From LSUCC0057 sp048549915 (GTDB lineage Bacteria; Pseudomonadota; Gammaproteobacteria; Pseudomonadales; Porticoccaceae): a stretch of 64,000 nt of DNA. Position numbers and translations under genes: made by a program. Below the pieces are notes generated by a model. That model ran no database searches. It was not told the DNA's origin and saw nothing but the letters and a program-made list of their open reading frames with translations. The DNA is taken from positions 14,787 through 78,786 of the forward strand of contig JBLYYE010000044.1 of NCBI GenBank assembly GCA_048549915.1. The letters are read 5' to 3'. Below are positions 25,619 to 34,927 of this stretch, piece by piece (within the stretch, counting starts at the first letter, position 1; every line of letters begins with the position of its first letter).

Positions 25619-26788
25619 ATGAAAATTACTGTAGTAGGCAGTGGTTATGTGGGTATGTCTAATGCTGTATTGATCGCCCAGCGCCACGAGGTAGCTATTC
25701 TTGATATCGATGCCGAACGGGTGGCAATGATCAACCGCGGCCAAGCGCCGATAGAGGACAGCGAGTTGTCACAGTACCTAGCTGCCGGTGCACTGCAGCT
25801 CACTGCAACCACCGATGCGGCCACTGCCTATGCGGATGCCGACTACGTGATTGTGGCAACGCCCACTGATTACGATCCTGAGACCAACTACTTTAATACC
25901 GGCACAGTTGAGGCGGTCACAGAGCAAGCTTTAGCGCACAACACAACGGCTACCGTGGTGATTAAGTCGACTATCCCGGTCGGTTTTACTGTCGGCTTAC
26001 GCACAAAATTACACAGTGATAGGGTGATTTTTTCGCCAGAATTTTTGCGTGAAGGTACCGCGCTTTACGACAACCTACACCCTTCGCGGATTATTGTCGG
26101 CGGCCAAGATGCCCCAGCCCAGGGTTTTGCCCAGCTGCTGCGCGAGGCCTCATTAAAGCCGGAAGTAGAAGTCCTTCTAACTGACTCCACCGAGGCCGAG
26201 GCGATCAAACTGTTTGCCAACACCTATTTGGCGATGCGCGTAGCATTTTTTAATGAGCTCGACAGTTATGCTCAAGTGCACCAACTCGACAGCCGACAAA
26301 TTATTCAGGGTGTCGGCTTGGATCCCCGCATTGGCACCCACTACAACAACCCCTCGTTTGGCTACGGTGGCTACTGTCTGCCCAAAGACACCAAACAGCT
26401 ACTGGCCAACTACGCCGATGTGCCGAGCAATATGATTAAGGCGATTGTCGATGCCAATTCGACCCGCAAAGATTTTATTGCCGACTCAATTATGGCGCAG
26501 CAGCCGCAAACGGTGGGTATCTATCGCCTAGTGATGAAGGCGGGCTCGGATAACTATCGCGCCTCGGCAATGCAGGGAGTGATGAAGCGACTCAAAGCCA
26601 AAGGTGTTGAAGTGGTCGTCTATGAGCCGACAATTGCCGAGAGCCACTTCTTCAACTCTGAGGTGGTAAACGATTTGACCGCGTTTAAAGCTCGCTGCGA
26701 TTTGATTGTCAGCAATCGTATGGGTGCCGATCTTGATGATGTCGCCACGAAAGTCTTTACTCGCGACCTGTTTGGCGGCGACTTCTAA
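25619..26788 (+). CDS. ugd: UDP-glucose 6-dehydrogenase
   Basis: 389 residues from ATG 25619 (GGAGAG upstream), the short-form length of E. coli Ugd (388). Oxidises UDP-glucose to UDP-glucuronate for capsule, exopolysaccharide or lipid A modification. NAD motif VVGSGYVGMSN at 5-15; catalytic cysteine in FGYGGYCLPKDTKQL. Stands alone without other polysaccharide genes. The 3' end overlaps the convergent AraC-type gene by four bases. Confidence 0.93.
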   Translation: MKITVVGSGYVGMSNAVLIAQRHEVAILDIDAERVAMINRGQAPIEDSELSQYLAAGALQLTATTDAATAYADADYVIVATPTDYDPETNYFNTGTVEAVTEQALAHNTTATVVIKSTIPVGFTVGLRTKLHSDRVIFSPEFLREGTALYDNLHPSRIIVGGQDAPAQGFAQLLREASLKPEVEVLLTDSTEAEAIKLFANTYLAMRVAFFNELDSYAQVHQLDSRQIIQGVGLDPRIGTHYNNPSFGYGGYCLPKDTKQLLANYADVPSNMIKAIVDANSTRKDFIADSIMAQQPQTVGIYRLVMKAGSDNYRASAMQGVMKRLKAKGVEVVVYEPTIAESHFFNSEVVNDLTAFKARCDLIVSNRMGADLDDVATKVFTRDLFGGDF

Positions 26789-27846
26789 ACGGAGCTATTA
26801 CCGCTGCGGCTGCGCAGATAGCTGCGCGGTGGTACGCCGGTCCACTGTTTGAAGGCGCGGGTAAAAGAGCGCGGCTCGGCAAAGCCCAGCTGCTGCGAGA
26901 GAGTCTCTACGGAGAGATGGTGGTCTGCTAGTTTTTCCAGTGCGTATTCGCGCCGATAGTTGTCTTTGATCTTCTGGTAGCTGCTGCCGTGTTCGCGCAA
27001 CCTGCGGTGGAGCGTTTGGCTGCTGACCCCCAAAACTTCAGCGACCTGGTTGAGTGTCGGCAGCGCGGCGCTGTTGCGATGCTCACTGCTAATTAGCCTT
27101 TCTACACGCCGTTCGAAGCTACTGTCGCGTCCGGGTATGGTCATCACATCCGCAGGGGCATTGCGCAAGTAGGCGGCCAGTTCATCGCGGCTGCGCAAAA
27201 GTGGGCGCTCTAATTGGTTGGCGTCAAATACCAGGCGGTTGGCACTCTGTTTATAGAGCAGTTTGCCTGGGAACATAATCTCCAGCTCGCTGTGGTGATT
27301 CGGGCGGCTAAAAGTGAACTGGGTCTCTTCTAGAACAATCGGATTGCCGATCATCCAACTGGGAAAACGGTGCCAAATTACCAGCCAAAATTCGCTCATG
27401 AAATGATCGGGGTCGAGCTCAGGGTCGGCCATATTGAACGCCAGCGCTGCTCTTGAGCCAGAGCGTTCAAGTTTCATAACAATGCCGGGGTTCACCAAGT
27501 TGTAAAACTCTACGGCTCGGGCGAGCAGTTCACCCAGGTTGGCCAGCCCTGCGACCAGTTCACACATGGTGGCAAACAAACCAACTCGGCAAGATTGTGC
27601 GGTAAAACCCATATACTCATCATCGAGCTCTTCCTGTACCGATTTAAACAGCCGCGCTACCTGGTCGGTATGAATGCGCCCTTGTGGGCTATGTAGAACG
27701 GCAGGGTTGATACCGGCGCGCTCGAGTAGAAGCTGTTGCGAGCCGCCGCTACTGCGTACAGCGTGTAGGCAGGCGATGACATGGTGGTGGCAGATAGTGG
27801 CCAATATTGACTCCTCCAAGGGCATCCGATTGCGCTTGCAACGCAC
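26785..27846 (-). CDS. AraC-family transcriptional regulator
   Basis: 353 residues. The N-terminal two thirds match the arabinose-binding-type domain of OruR/ArgR-like regulators, and the C-terminal 100 residues hold two helix-turn-helix units (TLNQVAEVLGVSSQTLHRRL and LSQQLGFAEPRSFTRAFKQW) ending GVPPRSYL. The start may be GTG 27846 or ATG 27825; neither has a clear ribosome site. Divergent from the methylmalonyl-CoA mutase operon, so it is a candidate regulator of propionate use; that link is inference. Confidence 0.85.
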   Translation of the reverse strand: MRCKRNRMPLEESILATICHHHVIACLHAVRSSGGSQQLLLERAGINPAVLHSPQGRIHTDQVARLFKSVQEELDDEYMGFTAQSCRVGLFATMCELVAGLANLGELLARAVEFYNLVNPGIVMKLERSGSRAALAFNMADPELDPDHFMSEFWLVIWHRFPSWMIGNPIVLEETQFTFSRPNHHSELEIMFPGKLLYKQSANRLVFDANQLERPLLRSRDELAAYLRNAPADVMTIPGRDSSFERRVERLISSEHRNSAALPTLNQVAEVLGVSSQTLHRRLREHGSSYQKIKDNYRREYALEKLADHHLSVETLSQQLGFAEPRSFTRAFKQWTGVPPRSYLRSRSGNSSV

Positions 27847-27952
27847 CGCTTGCCAATAGTATTTGTGATATTTTTAGTTATTCTAACCCAATTGCTCGGC
27901 AGATTTAGGTGATATCTGATAAAAAATGTGAGTATTTTTGATCGATTTAGCC

Positions 27953-27974
27953 CTAGCCCTACCCGCTAGGCTAG
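27953..27974. promoter_or_regulatory. Inverted repeat between the AraC-type gene and the mutase operon
   Basis: CTAGCC (27953-27958) and GGCTAG (27969-27974) separated by ten bases, within the 194-bp divergent intergenic region. Short, so it may be chance; a possible operator for the adjacent regulator. Confidence 0.25.
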
Positions 27975-28040
27975 CTCATCATGTCTTACTTAACAGGCGT
28001 CTAACAGTGGCCGTGATAAGGTGTTTTGGAGTAATAGATC

Positions 28041-30185
28041 ATGAGTAATAACGAGAAATTGGATCAATGGCGCGAGCTTGCTGAAAAAGAACTGCGCGGT
28101 AAGCCGCTCGAGGATTTGACTTGGCAGACGCCAGAAGGCATTGCAGTCAAACCACTTTACACCGCTGCCGACACGGTAGATCTGCCCCATCAAAATAATC
28201 TGCCCGGCATAGCTCCGTTCATGCGCGGTCCCAAAGCGACAATGTACGCCGGCCGCCCGTGGACAGTGCGCCAATATGCTGGCTTCTCGACTGCCGAGGC
28301 TTCCAACGCCTTTTATCGTCGCAATTTAGCCGCCGGCCAACAGGGTTTATCGGTGGCTTTCGACCTGCCAACCCACCGCGGTTACGACTCGGACCATCCG
28401 CGTGTCGAGGGCGATGTCGGCAAAGCCGGTGTGGCGATCGACTCCGTTGAAGATATGAAAGTACTTTTTGATGGTATTCCACTCGATAAAGTCTCGGTGT
28501 CGATGACTATGAACGGTGCAGTACTGCCGGTTATGGCCAATTATATTGTGGCTGCGCAAGAGCAGGGGGTTAGCCCTGAGCAGCTCGCCGGCACACTGCA
28601 AAACGATATTCTCAAAGAGTTCATGGTGCGCAATACCTATATTTACCCGCCGGAACCGTCGATGCGCATTGTCGCCGACATCATCGGTTACACCGCCGAA
28701 AATATGCCTAAATTTAACTCTATCTCCATCTCGGGTTATCACATGCAAGAGGCGGGGGCGACCAACGTGCAGGAGTTGGCCTTCACCATCGCCGACGGTA
28801 TCGAGTATGTGCGCACCGCGATTGCCAGCGGTCTCGAGGTCGACAGCTTTGCCCCGCGCCTGTCGTTCTTCTTTGCGATCGGTATGAACTTCTTTATGGA
28901 GATCGCCAAATTGCGCGCCGCGCGTATCCTCTGGGCTGAACTGATGGCGGAAAAATTTGCCCCGCAGAGTGAAAAGTCGCTGATGCTGCGCACCCACTGC
29001 CAAACCTCGGGTGTCAGCTTGACCAGTAAAGACCCCTATAACAATGTCGTGCGCACCACTATCGAGGCGATGTCTGCAGTCTTGGGTGGCACGCAATCGC
29101 TGCACACCAACGCCTTAGATGAAGCGTTGGCACTGCCAACCGATTTCTCTGCGCGTATCGCCCGCAATACTCAGTTAGTCGTTCAGGAGGAGAGCGGTAT
29201 CACTAACGTGGTCGATCCGATGGCCGGTTCTTATTATGTCGAGTCGCTCACTAACGAGTTAGTTCAGGCTGCGCGCAAACTCATTGACGAAGTAGAAGAG
29301 CTCGGCGGCATGACCAAAGCCGTTGAATCGGGTATGCCTAAACTGCGTATCGAAGAGGCGGCCGCGCAGAAGCAAGCGCGTATCGACCGCGGCGAAGAGG
29401 TGATTGTCGGTGTCAACAAATACCAGTTGGCAGAAGAGCCGGATGTTGAAGTTTTAGATATTGATAACAGTGCAGTGCGCGCCGGCCAAGTAGAACGGCT
29501 GGCCAAGTTGCGTGCACAGCGCGATGTGGCTGCATGTAACGCCGCATTGGAGGCGCTCAGTGCCAGCGCCGAGAGCGGCGAGGGCAATCTGCTCGCACTC
29601 GCTGTCGAAGCGGCTCGCGCTCGCGCCACAGTCGGAGAGATATCAGATGCATTAGAGAAGCATTGGGGCCGCCACAAAGCAGAGCAGCGCTCAATCAGCG
29701 GTGTCTACGGCGCCGCCTATGAAGGAGATGAAGAATTTATGGCGATCCAGCAGCGAGTAAATAGTTTTGCCCAGCAGCACGGCCGTCGCCCGCGTATGCT
29801 GGTGGTTAAGATGGGCCAAGATGGCCACGACCGCGGCGCAAAAGTGATCGCCACAGCGTTTGCCGATATTGGTTTTGATGTCGATGTTGGCCCGATGTTC
29901 CAGACCCCCGCCGAGGCAGCTCGCCAAGCGATCGAAAATGATGTGCACGTCGTGGGAGTTAGCTCGCAAGCGGCTGGCCACAAGACCTTGGTACCACAAC
30001 TGATCGCTGAGCTTAAAGCGGCCGGTGCTGACGATATCTTAGTGATTTGCGGTGGAGTTATCCCACCCAAAGATTACCCCGCACTGCGCGAACAGGGAGT
30101 GGCGGCCATCTTTGGCCCCGGCACCAATATCCCGGTTGCCGCTGATGAAGTGCTAGCGCTGATTGACGCAGCTAACCCCAACTAA
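28041..30185 (+). CDS. scpA: Methylmalonyl-CoA mutase
   Basis: 714 residues. Adenosylcobalamin-dependent isomerisation of (R)-methylmalonyl-CoA to succinyl-CoA. The N-terminal TIM barrel shows YAGRPWTVRQYAGFSTAE and FDLPTHRGYDSDHPR; the C-terminal B12 domain has DGHDRG with the cobalt-binding His596. This is the single-chain form like E. coli ScpA. First gene of an operon with pccB, pccA and meaB. Confidence 0.96.
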   Translation: MSNNEKLDQWRELAEKELRGKPLEDLTWQTPEGIAVKPLYTAADTVDLPHQNNLPGIAPFMRGPKATMYAGRPWTVRQYAGFSTAEASNAFYRRNLAAGQQGLSVAFDLPTHRGYDSDHPRVEGDVGKAGVAIDSVEDMKVLFDGIPLDKVSVSMTMNGAVLPVMANYIVAAQEQGVSPEQLAGTLQNDILKEFMVRNTYIYPPEPSMRIVADIIGYTAENMPKFNSISISGYHMQEAGATNVQELAFTIADGIEYVRTAIASGLEVDSFAPRLSFFFAIGMNFFMEIAKLRAARILWAELMAEKFAPQSEKSLMLRTHCQTSGVSLTSKDPYNNVVRTTIEAMSAVLGGTQSLHTNALDEALALPTDFSARIARNTQLVVQEESGITNVVDPMAGSYYVESLTNELVQAARKLIDEVEELGGMTKAVESGMPKLRIEEAAAQKQARIDRGEEVIVGVNKYQLAEEPDVEVLDIDNSAVRAGQVERLAKLRAQRDVAACNAALEALSASAESGEGNLLALAVEAARARATVGEISDALEKHWGRHKAEQRSISGVYGAAYEGDEEFMAIQQRVNSFAQQHGRRPRMLVVKMGQDGHDRGAKVIATAFADIGFDVDVGPMFQTPAEAARQAIENDVHVVGVSSQAAGHKTLVPQLIAELKAAGADDILVICGGVIPPKDYPALREQGVAAIFGPGTNIPVAADEVLALIDAANPN

Positions 30186-30215
30186 TTGCCAAACTAGAAA
30201 AATACGAGAAAGCTT

Positions 30216-31748
30216 ATGAACAACATACTCAATGAACTCGAAAATCGCAGAGAGCGCGCCAAACAAGGCGGCGGAGAAAAACGCATTGCCGCGCAGCACG
30301 CCAAGGGTAAATTGACCGCTCGAGAGCGCGTCGACTTGCTTCTCGACGAGGGTAGTTTTGAAGAGTGGGACATGTTTGTCGAACACCGCTGTGCCGATTT
30401 TGATATGGATAAAGAGCATATCCCCGGCGACGGCGTAGTTATCGGTTACGGTACCGTCAATGGCCGTTTGGTATTTGTTTTCAGCCAGGACTTCACTGTT
30501 TATGGCGGCTCGCTCTCTGAGGCGCACGCCGAGAAAATTTGTAAGCTGATGGACCAAGCGATGAAGGTCGGGGCACCGGTTATCGGCCTCAACGACTCTG
30601 GTGGTGCGCGCATTCAAGAGGGTGTCGCCTCACTGGGTGGCTACGCCGATGTCTTTCAGCGCAATGTCATGGCCTCGGGTGTTATCCCACAAATTTCAAT
30701 GATTATGGGGCCGTGTGCTGGCGGTGCGGTTTACTCGCCGGCTATCACCGATTTTATCTTTATGGTTCAAGATAGCTCGTACATGTTTGTCACCGGCCCC
30801 GATGTAGTGAAAACGGTAACCCATGAAACAGTCAGCGCTGAAGAGCTCGGTGGTGCCTCTACTCACTCCTCAAAGTCTGGCGTTGCCGATTTGGCTTTTG
30901 ATAACGATATCGATGCACTGCTAAAACTGCGCCGTTTTATTAACTACCTGCCGGCCAACAATAAAGAAAAACCACCGGTTTGGCCCAGTGAAGACCCCGC
31001 CGAGCGCGCCGAAATGTCGCTCGATACCATTGTTCCCGACGATCCCAACAAGCCCTACGATATTAAAGAAGTGATCCTCAAAGTGGCCGATGAACAAGAG
31101 TTTTTCGAGCTGCAACCCAATTATGCGCGCAATATTGTCACCGGCTTTATCCGTGTCGAGGGCTCTACTGTCGGTGTAGTCGCCAACCAGCCGCTGGTGC
31201 TGGCGGGCTGCCTAGACATTGATGCTTCGAAAAAAGCGGCGCGTTTTATCCGCTTCTGTGACGCCTTTAATATTCCGGTATTGACCTTTGTCGATGTGCC
31301 CGGATTTATGCCCGGTACCAGCCAAGAACACGGCGGCATTATCAAGCACGGTGCTAAGTTACTTTACGCCTACGCCGAGTGCACGGTGCCCAAAGTAACT
31401 GTGATTACCCGCAAAGCTTACGGCGGTGCCTACGATGTAATGGCCTCTAAACATTTGCGCGGAGATGTTAATTTCGCGTGGCCAAAAGCGGAGATCGCTG
31501 TCATGGGCCCGAAAGGGGCGGTTGAGATTATCTTTCGCAAAGATATTGGCGATGCCGAAAAAATTGAGGCGCGCACCGAAGAGTATCGCCAAAAATTTGC
31601 CAACCCGTTCATTGCCGGTAAACGCGGTTATATCGACGATGTGATTCTGCCGCACAACACACGCAAACGGGTAGCCCGTTCACTGGCTATGCTGCGCGAT
31701 AAAGAACTCAGTAATCCGTGGAAAAAACACGGCAATATACCGCTGTAA
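30216..31748 (+). CDS. pccB: Propionyl-CoA carboxylase beta subunit (carboxyltransferase)
   Basis: 510 residues with both carboxyltransferase halves. Moves CO2 from carboxybiotin to propionyl-CoA to give methylmalonyl-CoA. Oxyanion-hole motifs: GLNDSGGARIQEGVASLGGY and MGPCAGGAVYSPA in the first half, VDVPGFMPGTSQEHGGII and RKAYGGAYDVM in the second. The order beside pccA, the mutase and meaB argues for propionyl-CoA rather than a longer acyl-CoA. Confidence 0.94.
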   Translation: MNNILNELENRRERAKQGGGEKRIAAQHAKGKLTARERVDLLLDEGSFEEWDMFVEHRCADFDMDKEHIPGDGVVIGYGTVNGRLVFVFSQDFTVYGGSLSEAHAEKICKLMDQAMKVGAPVIGLNDSGGARIQEGVASLGGYADVFQRNVMASGVIPQISMIMGPCAGGAVYSPAITDFIFMVQDSSYMFVTGPDVVKTVTHETVSAEELGGASTHSSKSGVADLAFDNDIDALLKLRRFINYLPANNKEKPPVWPSEDPAERAEMSLDTIVPDDPNKPYDIKEVILKVADEQEFFELQPNYARNIVTGFIRVEGSTVGVVANQPLVLAGCLDIDASKKAARFIRFCDAFNIPVLTFVDVPGFMPGTSQEHGGIIKHGAKLLYAYAECTVPKVTVITRKAYGGAYDVMASKHLRGDVNFAWPKAEIAVMGPKGAVEIIFRKDIGDAEKIEARTEEYRQKFANPFIAGKRGYIDDVILPHNTRKRVARSLAMLRDKELSNPWKKHGNIPL

Positions 31749-31792
31749 GTTAGCCGGCCACGACCTGAACAGAATAGAGATAGGCAACCGAT

Positions 31793-33775
31793 ATGATTAA
31801 AAAGATTTTAGTAGCTAACCGCGGTGAGATTGCTTGTAGAGTTTTTGCCACTGCCAAAAAAATGGGTATCGCCACAGTGGCGGTTTACTCAGACGCCGAC
31901 CGCGAGGCCCTGCATGTACAGCAAGCTGACGAGGCAGTGCATATTGGCCCTTCGGCCTCGGCAGAGAGTTATTTGGTAATAGAGAAAATCGTTGCCGCCT
32001 GCAAGCAGACCGGCGCCGACGCGGTGCATCCTGGTTACGGCTTTCTCTCTGAAAATAGCCGTTTTCGCGACGCCTTAGATGAGGCCGGTATTATCTTCAT
32101 CGGCCCGGGCAAAAAAGCCATTGAGTCGATGGGCGATAAAATCACCTCTAAGCTTATTGCTGAAAAAGCCGGCGTCAATACCATCCCCGGTTATACCGAT
32201 GTAGTTAAAGATGCCGCCGAGGCCGCTGAAATTGCTGAGGGGATAGGTTATCCGGTCATGCTCAAAGCCTCTGCCGGCGGCGGTGGCAAGGGTATGCGGG
32301 TGGCGTTTAACCGCGAGGAGTGTCTGGACGGGTTCGAGCGCGCGACCAACGAGGCGCGTTCAAGCTTTGGCGACGACCGCGTCTTCATCGAAAAATACAT
32401 TCAACAGCCGCGCCATATCGAAATCCAAGTCATTGCCGATGGCCACGGTAATGTGGTCTATCTCGGTGAGCGCGAATGCTCGATTCAGCGCCGCCACCAA
32501 AAGGTGATTGAGGAGGCTCCGTCGCCCTTTTTGACTGAAGAGGTGCGCCGCAAAATGGGCGAGCAGTCTTGTGCCTTGGCGCGCGCGGTAGATTACCAAT
32601 CGGCCGGTACCGTTGAGTTTATCGCCGACGCCGATATGAACTTCTACTTTCTGGAGATGAATACCCGTCTGCAGGTTGAACACCCGGTTACCGAATTGGT
32701 CACCGGCCAGGATCTAGTTGAGTTGATGATTCGTGTTGCCGCCGGTGAGCAGCTGCCCCTCGACCAAGCTGATGTGCAGCTAAATGGTTGGGCGATTGAA
32801 ACTCGCGTTTATGCAGAGGATCCGTTCCGTAACTTCTTGCCCTCCACCGGTCGCTTAGTGGGATACCAACCGCCAGTTGGCGAGGGTATTCGAGTCGATA
32901 CTGGCGTCTATGAGGGCGGTGAAGTATCGATGTTCTACGACCCCATGATCGCTAAACTAATTACCTATGGAAACGATCGCGCCGAAGCCTGCCAACGCAT
33001 GGTCGGCGCGTTAGACGCCTACTATATTCGCGGTGTCAGCCACAATATTAGCTTTCTCAATGCACTGATGGTTCACCCGCGCTTTATTGCCGGTGAATTA
33101 ACCACTAACTTTATTGCCGACGAATACCCCGACGGCTTCAGTGCCGATTTAGTGCCACAAGACGAACCAGAAGTATTTATCGTTGTCGCTGCAGCAGTGC
33201 ACCAATTTTACCGCGAGCGCTCAGGCATGCTTTCCGGACAGATGGCCGGCCACGAGTGTGTGGTGCCCAACCACTGGGTAGTGGCCGCTAACGGTCTCCA
33301 GCACAGCGTCGCTGTAGAGCTCACTGATGAAGGCTTTTTAGTGCACCTCGACGGCACTGACTACCATGTTGAGTCAGAGTGGTATCTGGGAGATCCGCTA
33401 TTTTTCGCCACCATTAATGGCCGCGAGTTAACCGTACAGGTAGAGCGTAAAGGGTCTGGATATCAGCTCTTTTACCGCGGTGCTACCGTCGATGCACTGG
33501 TGCTTTCGCCACTGACTGCTAAGCTCAGTGCGCATATGCTGGAAAAAGTGCCGCCTGATCTCTCTAAATTTTTGCTTTCGCCGATGCCCGGTTTGCTGGT
33601 TAAGCTCAACGTCGCAGTGGGTGACAAAGTCGAAGAGGGGCAAGAGCTAGCGGTTATCGAAGCCATGAAGATGGAGAACAGCTTGCGCGCACTGCAAGCG
33701 GGCACGGTCTCCAAAGTATCGGCCGCAGTGGGCGACAGTTTGATGGTCGATCAAATTATCCTCGAATTCGAGTAA
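31793..33775 (+). CDS. pccA: Propionyl-CoA carboxylase alpha subunit (biotin carboxylase and biotin carrier)
   Basis: 660 residues. Biotin carboxylase domain (about 1-450) with the ATP-binding KASAGGGGKGMR and the catalytic EMNTRLQVEHPVTE; a linking BT domain that holds the beta subunit; and a C-terminal biotinyl domain with EAMKMEN, where K626 takes biotin. Stop is close to the GTG of meaB (6 bp gap). Confidence 0.95.
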   Translation: MIKKILVANRGEIACRVFATAKKMGIATVAVYSDADREALHVQQADEAVHIGPSASAESYLVIEKIVAACKQTGADAVHPGYGFLSENSRFRDALDEAGIIFIGPGKKAIESMGDKITSKLIAEKAGVNTIPGYTDVVKDAAEAAEIAEGIGYPVMLKASAGGGGKGMRVAFNREECLDGFERATNEARSSFGDDRVFIEKYIQQPRHIEIQVIADGHGNVVYLGERECSIQRRHQKVIEEAPSPFLTEEVRRKMGEQSCALARAVDYQSAGTVEFIADADMNFYFLEMNTRLQVEHPVTELVTGQDLVELMIRVAAGEQLPLDQADVQLNGWAIETRVYAEDPFRNFLPSTGRLVGYQPPVGEGIRVDTGVYEGGEVSMFYDPMIAKLITYGNDRAEACQRMVGALDAYYIRGVSHNISFLNALMVHPRFIAGELTTNFIADEYPDGFSADLVPQDEPEVFIVVAAAVHQFYRERSGMLSGQMAGHECVVPNHWVVAANGLQHSVAVELTDEGFLVHLDGTDYHVESEWYLGDPLFFATINGRELTVQVERKGSGYQLFYRGATVDALVLSPLTAKLSAHMLEKVPPDLSKFLLSPMPGLLVKLNVAVGDKVEEGQELAVIEAMKMENSLRALQAGTVSKVSAAVGDSLMVDQIILEFE

Positions 33776-33781
33776 CTGCCT

Positions 33782-34774
33782 GTGACTTTGCCTACCCAAG
33801 ACCCGCAGCAATTGGCCGCAGATATTATTGCCGGCAACCGGCGTGCGCTGGCCAAGGGTATAACGTTGGTGGAGTCCACTCATCCGGATCACCGCCGCGC
33901 CGCTCTAGAGCTGTTGGCGGCGGTTATGCCACATACCGGAGGTGCTTCACGTATCGGTATTTCAGGTGTGCCGGGGGTGGGCAAATCGACGTTTATCGAA
34001 GCGTTCGGCAGCTCGCTTATCGACTCTGGTCACCGTGTCGCAGTGTTGGCGGTAGATCCTACCTCGGCGTTATCTGGCGGCTCTATCCTCGGCGATAAGA
34101 CCCGTATGCAGACTCTGGCTTTCAATCCGGACGCCTTCATCCGCCCTTCGCCGGCAGGTAAAACACTCGGTGGGGTGACTCGCCGCACGCGCGAATCACT
34201 GCTGTTGTGTGAGGCGGCCGGGTTTGATGTGGTACTAATTGAAACAGTCGGTGTCGGCCAGTCAGAGACGGCGGTAGCCGATATGACCGATCTGTTTATG
34301 CTTCTATTGCTGCCCAGTGGCGGTGATGAACTGCAAGGTATTAAACGCGGCATTATGGAGTTGGCCGATTTAGTCGTGGTCAATAAAGCCGATGGCGATC
34401 AATTTAATACGGCCCAACAAACTCTGGCTGACTACCGTTCAGCGCTGCACTTTATGCAGTCGCGCAGCGCCCAGTGGCGGCCACAGGCGCTCGCCTGTTC
34501 GGCACTGCACAATCAACAGATCGATGCCGTGTGGGAGGCGATACAAGCTTTTTACGCCGCTATGCATGAACAGGGTGCCTTGGCCAAACGCCGCGCTGAG
34601 CAGGCGCGCAGCTGGATGTGGAGCGAGATGGGCGAGAGCCTGCTGACTGATCTGCGCAGTGACCCGCGCGTTAAACAAGCCTTGCCCACCATTGAAGCTA
34701 AAGTGGTGGCCGGCCAGCTGCCCGCCACCGCCGCGGCTTTAGAGCTGGTGGAAATATTTCGCTCCTCACGTTAG
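33782..34774 (+). CDS. meaB: Mutase chaperone GTPase MeaB (ArgK)
   Basis: 330 residues. G3E-type GTPase that loads and protects the adenosylcobalamin cofactor of methylmalonyl-CoA mutase. P-loop GVPGVGKS at 62-69, ETVGVGQSE in switch II and NKAD as the guanine motif. GTG start at 33782. Last gene of the propionate operon; 153 bp then separate it from prfC. A methylmalonyl-CoA epimerase is not in this operon. Confidence 0.95.
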   Translation: MTLPTQDPQQLAADIIAGNRRALAKGITLVESTHPDHRRAALELLAAVMPHTGGASRIGISGVPGVGKSTFIEAFGSSLIDSGHRVAVLAVDPTSALSGGSILGDKTRMQTLAFNPDAFIRPSPAGKTLGGVTRRTRESLLLCEAAGFDVVLIETVGVGQSETAVADMTDLFMLLLLPSGGDELQGIKRGIMELADLVVVNKADGDQFNTAQQTLADYRSALHFMQSRSAQWRPQALACSALHNQQIDAVWEAIQAFYAAMHEQGALAKRRAEQARSWMWSEMGESLLTDLRSDPRVKQALPTIEAKVVAGQLPATAAALELVEIFRSSR

Positions 34775-34927
34775 CGCGCTAATACATAAGTAGCTCTATT
34801 GTCGATAATAGCTTGGATCGCCCGGTTATTTGTCCAGCAATCTGGCATCGCTTTAGTTAAAATATCCTTCAGTTGTATTCCTTGTCAACGCGGCTGCGTT
34901 GCATCCAGATAACTAGAGTTAAAAATT

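Noticed and set aside
28347..29105. Minus-strand open frame of 252 codons opposite the methylmalonyl-CoA mutase
   Set aside because: Antisense to a conserved gene; no family features and no promoter or ribosome site.
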